64,000 bases of DNA from Sideroxydans sp. (GCA_027310725.1 DAIDAG010000005.1:22291-86290), one strand, 5' to 3'; positions 17,230 to 25,638 are shown, counted from the stretch's first letter. A program made the numbers and translations. Notes: generated from the letters alone by a model not told the origin.

Positions 17230-18528
17230 CTAGGATGCCGCCGGATTGATACGGGGATGGGTTTCTGCTCCGAACAGCCAGAGAATCCCCCCAGACAGAA
17301 ACATGGAAACTGCCACGAACCAGAACGCTGCGTCTACCGAGCCGCTGAAATGCGCAGCGATACCCAACCCCAGCGCACCGATGCCGTAGCCCAGGTCGCG
17401 CCAAAAACGATAGATGCCGATGGCGGAACCGCGCCAGTTCGGATGGGAGATGTCGGCCACGGCAGCCGATAGATTCGGATACAGCAATGCCATACCGAGT
17501 CCAGTGAGAGCAGCAGACAGCGACCACCATGCCATGCCCTCGCCGAGCAGCATCAGCGCTACACCTGCGCCGCAGATCCACATGCCAAGAACATTCGGAA
17601 TATGGCGTCCGACGTGGTCGGACAGTTTGCCGGTAAAGAACTGCGAACCGCCCCACACAAATCCATAGACGCCGACGATCCAGCCGATGTTGGGCAGGGT
17701 CAGTCCGTGCTGATAGAGGAACACTGGATAAAACACCCACACCAACGCATCGACGAACTTTTCCACAAGGCCAGCCTGGCTGATGGCGGCCAGACGTTTG
17801 TCGCGCCACGACACCAGCGTAAATACTTCCCACGTTGTCGGCTGCGCACTGATATTGGTCGGATAGCGCGGCAGCGGTCCTGTGCTGATGCCGGCCTTGT
17901 GTTTTGCCGCCTCGCTTTTCGCCCAAGGCAGTGTGTCCTTTACCCACAGCAATGTAAGTAGAATGGCAAGCAACACTGTCGTCATGCCGAACACCAGCAA
18001 TCCAGTGCGTGCGCCTAACATTGTCGCCAGATAGGCGGTGATGATGCCGGCCAGCGCCAGTCCGACATAACCGGAAAATTCGTTCAGACCGATGGTCAGT
18101 CCGCGTTGGTCGGCGCGGGTGATGTCCAGTTTGGATGTCTGGGTCATCGACCAGGTCAACCCTTGATTGATACCGAGCAGTACGGTCGCCGCGACGATCC
18201 AGCTCCAAGACGGCGCAAAGTAAACCAGCAAGGGGATAGGCAGTGCCGCAGTCCAGCCCAGCAGCAGAACCTTTTTTCGCCCGATGCGTTCGGACAGGCG
18301 TCCCGCGACAAAATTGAGCGTTCCTTTCACCAAGCCGAATGCCACCACAAAAGCGGTAAGCAACATGAACGAGTTCTTTGGCACACCAAATTCGGACTCG
18401 GACAGTGCCGGTACCACGGTGCGCATCATGCCGATGGTGAAGCCCACCAGCATGACTTGCAGCAACTGATGCAGGAACTGGTCGAGATTGGCGCGAATGC
18501 CGTGAGTCAGATTGTCGTGCGTCATCAT
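17230..18528 (-). CDS. Major facilitator superfamily transporter
   Basis: A 432-residue, twelve-helix MFS permease. The loop 2-3 motif GRLSERIGRKKVLLLG and its counterpart GKLSDHVGRHIPNVLG in the second half are clear. The start (ATG 18528 or the adjacent 18525) overlaps the stop of the MBL gene, so the two are coupled. The substrate is unknown. Placement with a persulfide-dioxygenase-like enzyme and a DsrE protein suggests a sulfur compound or an inorganic ion. Confidence 0.88.
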   Translation of the reverse strand: MMTHDNLTHGIRANLDQFLHQLLQVMLVGFTIGMMRTVVPALSESEFGVPKNSFMLLTAFVVAFGLVKGTLNFVAGRLSERIGRKKVLLLGWTAALPIPLLVYFAPSWSWIVAATVLLGINQGLTWSMTQTSKLDITRADQRGLTIGLNEFSGYVGLALAGIITAYLATMLGARTGLLVFGMTTVLLAILLTLLWVKDTLPWAKSEAAKHKAGISTGPLPRYPTNISAQPTTWEVFTLVSWRDKRLAAISQAGLVEKFVDALVWVFYPVFLYQHGLTLPNIGWIVGVYGFVWGGSQFFTGKLSDHVGRHIPNVLGMWICGAGVALMLLGEGMAWWSLSAALTGLGMALLYPNLSAAVADISHPNWRGSAIGIYRFWRDLGYGIGALGLGIAAHFSGSVDAAFWFVAVSMFLSGGILWLFGAETHPRINPAAS

Positions 18529-19259
18529 CAGCCTGCGATGTTCGCCGCAACCATCTTGTCCATCTCGGCGGGGCGGGGCGGAATTTCCTTTACTAGATAT
18601 TCGATGAAAGTTTCCTTGCTCATCGATAGCCCCGGATTCCAACGCTTCTCGAAACCAATGGTCGAGCTCGGTTTGCCGGATAAGCCGGCACCACAGACGC
18701 TGCCAGCTTGATGGCCGGGGAATAGCTCGACTTCAGGAGATAGATGCAGCAACTTGGAATGAATACTGTCGTAGAGTTGGGCAGCCATCTCGCGCTCGCG
18801 TCCCAGCAAGTCTGGTCGTCCGGTGGAACCAACGAATAGTGTGTCACCGGTGACGACAAACCAGGGTAGTTCTCCGCGACGCATGTCCGTCACCAACAGG
18901 CAGACGCTGTCCGGCGTATGGCCGGGCGTATGCAGCACTTCGACATTGACGTTGCCAAGATTAAGCGATTGACCGTCAGTCAATGGCTCAAATTCAAATT
19001 TCACAATACCCTTATCCGATTCGTGCAAGCAGTAGGGGGCACCAATCATCTGAGCAAGCTTCCTGCCACCGGAGTAATGGTCGGCATGAACATGGGTGTC
19101 GATGACGTAATTGATGGTGACATTGGCCTTCTTTGCTTCCTCGATGAACCATTCCTCATCGCCCGCGACGACATCCACCGCCATGGATTTACCCTTGGTG
19201 CCGCAGCCGAAAAAATAGGACAAAGAAGACTCTTTTGTTGCCAGTTGTTTGAAAAACAT
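18528..19259 (-). CDS. MBL-fold metallohydrolase, persulfide dioxygenase/ETHE1-like
   Basis: A 243-residue metallo-beta-lactamase-fold protein with the metal motif THVHADH (about 60-66), HTPGHTPDS (about 111-119), the GDTLFVGSTGRPDL signature (about 138-151) typical of glyoxalase II/ETHE1 relatives, and FPGHQAG (about 180). ETHE1 enzymes oxidise glutathione persulfide to sulfite. GGGGAGAG just upstream supports ATG 19259. It is followed by the MFS gene and preceded by the DsrE gene; all are on the minus strand, divergent from a rhodanese-ArsR regulator. Confidence 0.85.
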   Translation of the reverse strand: MFFKQLATKESSLSYFFGCGTKGKSMAVDVVAGDEEWFIEEAKKANVTINYVIDTHVHADHYSGGRKLAQMIGAPYCLHESDKGIVKFEFEPLTDGQSLNLGNVNVEVLHTPGHTPDSVCLLVTDMRRGELPWFVVTGDTLFVGSTGRPDLLGREREMAAQLYDSIHSKLLHLSPEVELFPGHQAGSVCGAGLSGKPSSTIGFEKRWNPGLSMSKETFIEYLVKEIPPRPAEMDKMVAANIAG

Positions 19260-19275
19260 AACTCTCTCCCCGAAA

Positions 19276-19626
19276 TTAAAACACCAGAACCTTGTCCGCC
19301 CACACCGTCCATTCGGCCAATTCCGCCAAGGTGCTGCGGTGCGTCTTGTCGGCAATATCGCCATCGGTCATCCCTCGCGCATCCATGCAAGTACCGCAAA
19401 TACCGACTTCTCCACCATGACGAGTTACGTTGCCGAGCATCGTCTCTACGTTGTAAAAGCCAGCGGGTACTTTCTGGTTGCGGTGAGCGGACGACGCCCC
19501 GTCGCCGATCAGAAAGACACGTACTGCATTGCCTTCCAGCTTGGAAACGGCACCCGCCAGACGCAGGGCGTTGTAGGTACGTTCGCTGCCGTAAGGCGCG
19601 TCGTTGAGGATATATAGGTGATTCAC
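19276..19626 (-). CDS. DsrE-family sulfur-carrier-like protein
   Basis: A 116-residue DsrE/YchN-fold protein with the nucleotide-loop-like ILNDAPYGSERTYNALRLA start and a cysteine pair in VGICGTCMDARGM (about residues 73-85), the usual site of the sulfane-carrying Cys. GTG start with a strong GGGAGGT ribosome site. It is first in the minus-strand sulfur operon, 16 bp before the MBL gene. It probably binds or shuttles persulfide sulfur. Confidence 0.85.
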   Translation of the reverse strand: MNHLYILNDAPYGSERTYNALRLAGAVSKLEGNAVRVFLIGDGASSAHRNQKVPAGFYNVETMLGNVTRHGGEVGICGTCMDARGMTDGDIADKTHRSTLAELAEWTVWADKVLVF

Positions 19627-19755
19627 GACAACCTCCCTTGGTTGATTAACATTCCAGCAGTTACTAGAATGATTGGAGCATGTATTGCACTAGTATGTCA
19701 ATATGAACTAGAGTAGTGAGGGAATATTCCAATAACATATCGATTGATTGATGAG
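19627..19755. promoter_or_regulatory. Divergent control region with candidate ArsR operator
   Basis: The 129-bp gap between the divergent DsrE and ArsR-rhodanese genes is AT-rich. It holds an imperfect dyad, CTAGT-N11-ACTAG near 19691-19711, and a further ACTAG at about 19662. ArsR proteins usually bind 12-2-12-like dyads over their own promoter, so this is the likely operator. No mapped promoter can be claimed. Confidence 0.4.
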
Positions 19756-20403
19756 ATGAAGAACGCACGTAAGGTCAAGGACCTTCTCTACGAGCAGGTA
19801 GCACGGATCGGCAAGGCTTTCTCCAGCCCCAAGCGCCTGGAGCTGATTGATTTGTTATGCCAGGGTGAAAAGACCGTGCAGACCTTGGCACATGAAGCTT
19901 CCATCAGTGTGAAGCTCGCAAGTTCGCATTTGCGCGAGTTGCGCATGGCGCAACTGGTTGAAACGGAGCGCCAGGGGAAGAACATCTTTTATCACCTTGC
20001 AAACAAATCGGTGGCCGATCTGTGGGTGCAAGTTCATACCCTGGCAGAGGAACGTCTGGTCGATTTGCAGTTGGCTTTACAGAAGATTGCAACGCAGCCG
20101 GATGATCTGGTACCCAGTGACCGTGAAAGCCTGTTGAAGGCGGCGCGTAAAGGTGAAGTCGTGGTGTTGGATGTAAGGCCGACAGAGGAATATCTGAATG
20201 CGCATCTGCCGTTCGCTCGTTCAATACCATTGGAAGAGCTGCGCCAACGATTGGCAGAACTACCCAAAGATCGTTCTATCGTGGCCTACTGCCGTGGTCC
20301 CTATTGCCTGATGGCTGTTGATGCTGTTGAACTCCTCAGGAAGGAGGGATATTCAGCGATTCACCTGCGGGAAGGGGTCGCCGAGTGGGCGGCAGTCAAG
20401 TAG
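19756..20403 (+). CDS. ArsR-family repressor fused to a rhodanese domain
   Basis: A 215-residue two-domain regulator. The winged HTH (about 10-100) contains FSSPKRLELIDLLCQGEKTV and SISVKLASSHLRELRMAQLV as recognition helix. The rhodanese domain (about 118-214) has DVRPTEEYLNAHLPFARSIP and the active-site loop YCRGPYC, a Cys-containing loop able to take persulfide. This architecture is known for persulfide-responsive regulation next to sulfur genes. The Cys in DLLCQGEK is at the position of a thiol sensor in BigR/SqrR-type proteins. It probably represses the divergent DsrE-MBL-MFS operon until sulfane sulfur accumulates. A TTG 12 bp upstream is an alternative start. Confidence 0.85.
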   Translation: MKNARKVKDLLYEQVARIGKAFSSPKRLELIDLLCQGEKTVQTLAHEASISVKLASSHLRELRMAQLVETERQGKNIFYHLANKSVADLWVQVHTLAEERLVDLQLALQKIATQPDDLVPSDRESLLKAARKGEVVVLDVRPTEEYLNAHLPFARSIPLEELRQRLAELPKDRSIVAYCRGPYCLMAVDAVELLRKEGYSAIHLREGVAEWAAVK

Positions 20404-20556
20404 CTGGTATACGAAATTAATCTTTTTAACTGCTCCATTGAAACGCTTGCCTTCTTGAGTGTTACCGAGAACCAGAAGCAGTTACTGATCAGTGATAGGC
20501 CCCCCTGCTAACATCCTTGATTGGAAGGGGCGGGATGGTCACTCGAGGAGATAGCA

Positions 20557-21240
20557 ATGGGATTGCATGATCTGGAGGTAAAAGAGTTGATTGATCCCGT
20601 ATGCGGTATGCCAGTCAATGCGGCGTCCCCGCATAGCCGTGTACACGGCGGTGCAATGTTCTCCTTTTGCAGCGAGTCATGTCGCGCGCGCTTCATGACT
20701 GACCCACCGCACTTTGTCGTCATCACTGTGCCATCACGTGATGCCCCTGAGCTCACTCCGGAATTGGTAGTGAAAGGAATCCACGACGAGCCGGAGCGCT
20801 CTGAAAATATCACCATAGAATCAGGTGGGCAGGTGGAGCAACGGCTGCTTCACGGCGGCTTGCGTGGCCTGATTGCGTCATGGTTCCTTGCATGGCGCGA
20901 GGGTCGGCATGCGGCGCGTACGAGTCGGGAATTGCTTGCGCTATATCGCACTGTCTCCGCTGATCATCCAGGACTTGCCAACCGCGAGATTTATAAGCTG
21001 GTAGTAATGGCACGCAACAGCTGCGACGCTACGACCGCCAACGAGGTTCTCGAATGTGCGGAGGAAAGTTTTGCGGCGTGGCCTTCGAGGCGAGATCTCA
21101 CGTTGTGTGATGTGGTGCACTACTTGGCGGTGAACGAGTTTCTCGCCTTGCATGACGGTAAGCATTGGATACATTCCGATACCAGCCACATGGTCGCCTC
21201 GCGTATCCCTCACAGTCTTTGCGTCATCAGGAGGAAATGA
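20557..21240 (+). CDS. YHS-domain protein of unknown function
   Basis: A 227-residue soluble protein. The N-terminal YHS motif (about 10-45) reads DPVCGMPV...GGAMFSFCSESCRARF, a metal- or heavy-metal-associated Cys motif found in copper ATPases and related proteins. The remaining about 170 residues contain a helical domain (LLALYRTVSADHPGLANREIYKLVV) that I do not recognise. GAGGAG 6 bp upstream supports this ATG over the earlier in-frame one. It stands alone, downstream of the sulfur regulator. Confidence 0.7.
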   Translation: MGLHDLEVKELIDPVCGMPVNAASPHSRVHGGAMFSFCSESCRARFMTDPPHFVVITVPSRDAPELTPELVVKGIHDEPERSENITIESGGQVEQRLLHGGLRGLIASWFLAWREGRHAARTSRELLALYRTVSADHPGLANREIYKLVVMARNSCDATTANEVLECAEESFAAWPSRRDLTLCDVVHYLAVNEFLALHDGKHWIHSDTSHMVASRIPHSLCVIRRK

Positions 21241-21322
21241 ACTTCGGACAAGCCGGATTCACCTGGGCACATTAGTCTATGAATTGATAGAACCTGGGAA
21301 GCAGAGAATTCGGTAGGCAAGG

Positions 21323-21417
21323 AAAAAAATATGCCCCTGAACCTCACGGAACAGGGGCAAGTGTCTTAACAAAGGGGGAGAGTTAAGACGACACGCTCAG
21401 GGATTGGACGTGCCATG
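21323..21417 (-). ncRNA. Candidate small RNA with C-rich loop and intrinsic terminator
   Basis: On the minus strand a transcript beginning near 21417 would be about 95 nt. It forms hairpin 1 (GTCTTAAC / GTTAAGAC, 21389-21382 with 21370-21363) exposing the loop TCTCCCCCTTT. Hairpin 2 (TGCCCCTG / CAGGGGCA, 21359-21352 with 21339-21332) is followed by TATTTTTTT, a textbook intrinsic terminator. A consensus-like promoter lies just upstream. There is no ORF. The C-rich loop is complementary to Shine-Dalgarno sequences. The gene stands alone, 270 bp from the nearest minus-strand CDS. Confidence 0.6.
21324..21359 (-). terminator. Intrinsic terminator (minus strand)
   Basis: An 8-bp GC-rich stem (TGCCCCTG/CAGGGGCA) with an internal CC/GG pair, then seven T residues on the minus strand. 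It would end the candidate sRNA and could also catch read-through from the FemAB-like gene upstream. Confidence 0.8.
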
Positions 21418-21423
21418 TACATA

Positions 21424-21452
21424 AGAATATTATTAAACGCTTAAATAGTCAA
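21424..21452 (-). promoter_or_regulatory. Sigma-70-like promoter of the candidate sRNA
   Basis: On the minus strand TTGACT (21452-21447) and TATTCT (21429-21424) are separated by exactly 17 bp. The predicted start is near 21417. Confidence 0.55.
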
Positions 21453-21686
21453 CTGCACATTCTACGGTAACGGTCGGTGAGTTACTCAAGGAGGCGGAAA
21501 AACCGCTTTGCAGCGCTTTGATATTTTTAGATTTACCAATAAATCAATTTGTTAGATAGAAATTGCATAGTTCATTTTGATGGGGATTTTGCCTCCAAAT
21601 TTATTCCCGTCTAATCATCGCGAGGCGGCTGATTACATCAGGATAAGTGCATTAATTTTTATATCGCAAAAATTGAATGCAATATT

Positions 21687-22844
21687 TCAAGCGGCAGGGA
21701 TGCATTGGACGGCAGGGCGTGGGTTTTGATGTTTGTAGAGATCGGATAACTTGGTCAAAATTAGCTCTCCGGGCGGTCTAGCATAGTGCAGATATATTTT
21801 GGTTAATCCACCGAAACCCATTTGTCGATAACGTGTCTCGAATTCGTCGTCGCTCGGCCCGTGCGGCAACCCAAGATGAAGTGCCAGTTTATGGTCCTCA
21901 ACAGCGAATAGTGGTGTATCCCAGAGAAACTGAGCTGCACCCACTTTAGGTAGCCGAATATGGAAATAGCCATAGCTACTGAGACCGTTTATATCTAGCT
22001 CCCCTCCCCAACGTCTCTTAAACTGAATCAGTCCATCATCGGGGCGTGCAAAACAGAGCGCGAAGTCGCAGTAGTCAAAGCCATTTTCATTTGCCAATTC
22101 AATCGCCAGATGGTGGTTGATTGAATTGCTTTTTCCCAGCTGTTTCGAATCGGAAAATACTGTCTCAGGATATCCGCAACGGTTTGCGACCCAATAACGT
22201 TTGCCTTTCCGAATATGCTGATTTCCAAGCATGCAAGCCACCACCTGTTCCCCCAACAGCACGAGGTCGAGTCGTCCGAATTCCAGCGCGAACCGTCGAA
22301 CCATCTGCGAAGACATTAGATTTGCGGAACTGCCGTGCCTTGCTCTTGCGAAAGGCTGGAGCATTTCACGGTCTATGCGGTCGATCTCTGCTGTGTCCAA
22401 TTCCTGTTGCACGCGATAGTACGGCCGTAGTTTGAGAAGACTTCGGCGCAATCTATCATCGTATTTAGCCATTATCTCTTCGATAGGCTTATTCAGCGGT
22501 ACGATGGTGCGCAGATATTTAGGCACACGTAATGCGCCCGGGATTGGTATCGCACTGACGAATACCATCTGACTCATTTGGTTTCTGCCCATCTGGGTTT
22601 CATCTTCAACCTTCTCTACCCCCAAGATTATCTTGGCCAGCTCCCGGTGTGCTTTGCAACCCACATAGAGGATGTTATATGGACTGTCTTCTAGTTGGTG
22701 GAGTCTAGTTATTTCCCAGCGCCATATACATGCTCGGTCTAGCTTTTCTCGAAGCCAGGCGGCAACCTCTTTACACTCAAAGCGCATGGAGGGCGATATG
22801 AGTTTATGAATCAGTACCGCCGCGTATTTTCTATATTTACTCAT
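21687..22844 (-). CDS. FemAB/GNAT-like acyltransferase of the EPS locus (paralogue 1)
   Basis: A 385-residue protein resembling the FemAB-type, BioF2-like acetyltransferase superfamily. Conserved-looking blocks are ARHGSSANL (about 167-175), RCGYPETVFSDS (about 222-233), a long NGFDYCDFALCFARPDDGL block (about 255-273), then FKRRWGGEL and LHLGLPHGPSD. A second copy with the same blocks lies at 49208-50392. The C-terminal half fits the GNAT fold; the N-terminal half is unrecognised. Position at the left edge of the exosortase/EPS locus suggests acylation of a sugar, peptide or the PEP-CTERM product, but the substrate is unknown. Confidence 0.65.
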   Translation of the reverse strand: MSKYRKYAAVLIHKLISPSMRFECKEVAAWLREKLDRACIWRWEITRLHQLEDSPYNILYVGCKAHRELAKIILGVEKVEDETQMGRNQMSQMVFVSAIPIPGALRVPKYLRTIVPLNKPIEEIMAKYDDRLRRSLLKLRPYYRVQQELDTAEIDRIDREMLQPFARARHGSSANLMSSQMVRRFALEFGRLDLVLLGEQVVACMLGNQHIRKGKRYWVANRCGYPETVFSDSKQLGKSNSINHHLAIELANENGFDYCDFALCFARPDDGLIQFKRRWGGELDINGLSSYGYFHIRLPKVGAAQFLWDTPLFAVEDHKLALHLGLPHGPSDDEFETRYRQMGFGGLTKIYLHYARPPGELILTKLSDLYKHQNPRPAVQCIPAA

Positions 22845-22985
22845 GCTCCCGAATTTGAATTAGAGAATAATCATTCAAATGGAAGAAAGAGCAGGCATGA
22901 ACTACATGCGAGTGTCTTGCGCTGACTTAACACCCCATTTTCGAGTCAGCATACACTAATTGCTGTTTCCGAAAATAGTGCGGAT

Positions 22986-23020
22986 GGCTTAAACCATTGT
23001 TGCGAGTAATGGTTTAAGCC
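22986..23020. repeat. Perfect 13-bp inverted repeat upstream of the PEP-CTERM gene
   Basis: GGCTTAAACCATT (22986-22998) is perfectly complementary to 23008-23020, with a 9-nt spacer. No T-run follows on either strand, so it is not an intrinsic terminator. It lies between the divergent FemAB-like and PEP-CTERM genes and could be a protein-binding dyad or an RNA hairpin. Confidence 0.6.
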
Positions 23021-23151
23021 CTGTGGCCTTGCAAAATCGTCCGACGAATACAAATGTCTCAAATTACAGAAGGAGGCAGCAAGTAAGAATCCTATGATGT
23101 GATTACGTCGACTCAGAGTTGATGCGCTCTTAATTCAGGTACATTATTGCC

Positions 23152-23180
23152 TTGACTGAGAAAGCTAATTTAAGTAGTAT
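23152..23180 (+). promoter_or_regulatory. Sigma-70-like promoter of the PEP-CTERM gene
   Basis: TTGACT (23152-23157) and TAGTAT (23175-23180) with a 17-bp spacer and an A-rich start region. It is about 75 bp upstream of the ATG chosen for the PEP-CTERM gene. Confidence 0.5.
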
Positions 23181-23257
23181 AAAAAATAGGGTTATAGTTT
23201 AGCGTCTGGAAGCAAGGAAGCTAAATGAATCTAGTAGCGAACAATAAGGGGATTGCT

Positions 23258-23743
23258 ATGCGCCTTTTTAAAATATTCAATTCAGTAGCCTTTGCAGGCA
23301 TTCTTGCTGTTAGCAACGCAAGCTATGCAACAGACCATGATGTGAATGGGTCAACTAGTCGTTTTAACTCCTCGTACTCTTTTACCCAGTTGGCGTCAAA
23401 AATTGACGAGTCAGATATGGATATATTACTGTTCAAACAGAACAGCAAGATCAGTCCATTTCGTCATAGCGACGAGAGTAAGGCATTGGGCGCGATACAC
23501 TCAGATTTCACCTTCAACCTTGGCGATAGAAAACATATGGCGTTGCTGGTTGGTGAAAATGAACATTTATCATTTCTTGAGGATCATGGTGGTGAACATG
23601 ATTTTGACGGGAGACATTCTGAACATTCTGATAAGTACAGACCTGTAGAAGCCGTTCCTGAACCTAGGGGTTTTATTATGATGTTGGCAGGGTTCGGTTT
23701 GTTTTTTTTAATATCCCGTCATCGCAAGAATAGTAGTCTTTAA
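23258..23743 (+). CDS. PEP-CTERM sorting-domain protein
   Basis: A 161-residue exported protein. It has a signal peptide (about 1-25, ending NASYA), a Ser/Asp-rich mature part, a His/Asp/Glu-rich segment (about 108-128), then the tripartite C-terminal sorting signal: VPEP, a hydrophobic helix (FIMMLAGFGLFFLI) and a basic end SRHRK. It is the substrate type recognised by exosortases, and xrtB lies 1.9 kb downstream. It is the only PEP-CTERM protein I find in the window. ATG 23258 is preceded by AAGGGG; an in-frame ATG at 23225 would spoil the signal peptide. Confidence 0.9.
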   Translation: MRLFKIFNSVAFAGILAVSNASYATDHDVNGSTSRFNSSYSFTQLASKIDESDMDILLFKQNSKISPFRHSDESKALGAIHSDFTFNLGDRKHMALLVGENEHLSFLEDHGGEHDFDGRHSEHSDKYRPVEAVPEPRGFIMMLAGFGLFFLISRHRKNSSL

Positions 23744-23772
23744 AAAGCTTTAACAACCTACCTGACTTAAAT

Positions 23773-23803
23773 AACCCTGCTATCTTGGCGGGGTTTGACT
23801 TTA
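23773..23803 (+). terminator. Terminator after the PEP-CTERM gene
   Basis: The stem AACCCTGC / GCGGGGTT (one G-T pair), loop TATCTTG, is followed by TGACTTTATTT. It lies 30 bp after the stop codon, so the PEP-CTERM gene is probably monocistronic. Confidence 0.65.
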
Positions 23804-23971
23804 TTTACGCGTAACCGATGAACGGCGTCAAGCTACAATAGCGTTAAATATTTGCTGCACAGGCGAGCGAAATGACATTCGGATGCGGAAGGATCTCGTT
23901 TAGATGGGACAAATGGCGTTGCCAACTATGTCCAACATTCAGCTTGAGTTAATCAGTCTGGCTACATCTGA

Positions 23972-24418
23972 TTCCGCTCAGCCTCCGCGAATTCATGGAA
24001 GGCCGGAACGACAGTTCTTCCCTCATTACTTCCCGCACGATTCCCAAAGCTCACAACTAATGCAATTCAGGTTCTACAACGAAGGTGGAATCTCTTTATT
24101 GTTGAATGCGAATCTCCATTTTCTCGTGTCGAAAACGAGAAAAATCTCAGCGCTAGCGTCGCTATAGGCTTAATGGCAATGAGCTTATGGCTGTATATTT
24201 CGGCTGGCGAAGAAGAATGACGAGTTGAGCGGGCGCAATTGATTCGAGAATCACTGATTGGCGATTTTTCATACCGCCCTTTACAGGGCGAATCTTCGAA
24301 AATCATCAATGTACTGCAATGGCGTATCGTTCACGGCCGGTACTCCCTGAAAAACTGGCAATTAAGGCCGGATATGTCGGTCATCATGCCCAAGGTAAAG
24401 TTAGGTTTGCCAAGATAA
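23972..24418 (+). pseudogene. Degraded gene of unknown family, in-frame TGA
   Basis: Frame 2 is open from 23972 to 24217, interrupted by TGA 24218-24220, then open again to TAA 24416. Together about 148 residues read like protein: LPARFPKLTTNAIQVLQRRW, a hydrophobic stretch SVAIGLMAMSLWLYISAG, then RAQLIRESLIGDFSYRPLQG and LQWRIVHGRYSLKNWQLRPD. No start codon with a ribosome site is visible at the 5' end. I do not recognise the family. It is probably a decayed gene of the EPS locus; the competing ORF 23904-24167 in another frame looks like a shadow. Confidence 0.4.
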
Positions 24419-24491
24419 ATAAGTCGCCACGAATGGAGGAGTAAATCAGCACTTCTTTTGTTAATTTACGAAACTTGATAGGGAGTATATT

Positions 24492-25370
24492 TTGATTGGT
24501 ATTGATATTGTGCCGCTCATAAAGACCCAGTTGCTTAAGTTATTAAAGCGCATTTTTCTCATGGCATTGATACTGGGAACGGTTTTCTGTCTGTCCGCTT
24601 GTGGCAGCAAAGATAAAAAAGCAAGGCAGGCGCTAGTCAGAGTGAACGGCGAGGAAATCACACTACTCCAGCTCAACGATGAGCTAAAACGTTCTGGAGT
24701 CAATGCAGAACAGCAAGAAGCAGCGACCAAGCAATTGTTGGAGGCTTTGATTGATCGCCAGTTGATTGTGGATGAAGCGAGGCGCAATAAAATTGATCGA
24801 ACTCCTGAAGTCATGCAGGGGATCGAGCGCGCGAAGGCGCAGATTATTGTTCAGGCATTCCTAAAAAGCATCGATGACAATATCGCGAAGCCTTCCATGG
24901 TCGAAATTGATGACTACTTTCAGAAGCATCCGGAGTTCTTCACTCAGCGCAAACAATATGACATGCAGCAGCTTGTTATCGCCACCAAAGACATTAGTAA
25001 TGAACTCATGTTAGCCATAGAGTCTGCGAAGTCTCTGGACGAGGTTACGGCATGGCTGGATAAGCATAACGTACGCTATGAAAGCGGCCAGTTATCACGC
25101 AATTCCACTGACTTGCCAGAGGATATGCTGGCGAAGTTTAAGGATATACATAAGGGGCAGCTATTCACCGTCAATGCGGGTGAAAACAGCCTGATAAATT
25201 TCGTCACTAGTATCAAGGATATTCCCGTCACGGCAAAAATTGCAGCACCACAGATTGAGCAATATTTAATCAACATAAAAATCAAAGAGGCCGCAGAGGC
25301 CGAAGTTACACACTTGCGGGCATTGGCGAAAATCGAATATCTCAATGCTACTGCGCCGGTTGCTCCCTAG
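24492..25370 (+). CDS. epsD: EpsD-family peptidyl-prolyl cis-trans isomerase lipoprotein
   Basis: A 292-residue parvulin/SurA-like protein of the EPS-associated EpsD family. A lipoprotein signal (LGTVFCLSACGS, lipid Cys about residue 37) is followed by a SurA-N-like helical domain (VNGEEITLLQLNDEL about 50-64, LIDRQLIVDEARR). A degenerate rotamase-like domain follows. The TTG at 24492 has GGGAG at good spacing and supplies the basic n-region (KLLKR); an ATG at 24561 is the alternative. It probably acts as an outer-membrane assembly chaperone for the export machinery. Confidence 0.85.
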   Translation: MIGIDIVPLIKTQLLKLLKRIFLMALILGTVFCLSACGSKDKKARQALVRVNGEEITLLQLNDELKRSGVNAEQQEAATKQLLEALIDRQLIVDEARRNKIDRTPEVMQGIERAKAQIIVQAFLKSIDDNIAKPSMVEIDDYFQKHPEFFTQRKQYDMQQLVIATKDISNELMLAIESAKSLDEVTAWLDKHNVRYESGQLSRNSTDLPEDMLAKFKDIHKGQLFTVNAGENSLINFVTSIKDIPVTAKIAAPQIEQYLINIKIKEAAEAEVTHLRALAKIEYLNATAPVAP

Positions 25371-25638
25371 ATCAACCTCATGGAATAGTAATGATGCTCT
25401 GGATATTCAAGTTACGCAGCTTTCCGGTCGTGGTGAGCCTGTCGAATCCGGAATAGGGGGCGGTTAACATTCAATATGTTAGCTTGCCAGCCCTCGACAA
25501 GCGGACTTGATTGGCGTTTTCTTATTCATATCAAGCTCAATGCGAGCGGTTTAGTTAAGCAGAATTTTCTATTGTCAGGGAGTGGCTATAATTGCCGCGA
25601 ACGAAATAGAAGCTTGGGACACAACAAATAATTCAGTC

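Noticed and set aside
17195..18550. 451-codon frame overlapping the MFS gene on the same strand
   Set aside because: Arg-rich shadow frame; the MFS frame has clear membrane helices and motifs.
23904..24167. 87-codon ORF after the PEP-CTERM gene
   Set aside because: No ribosome site; the overlapping frame 23972-24418 has a more protein-like composition.
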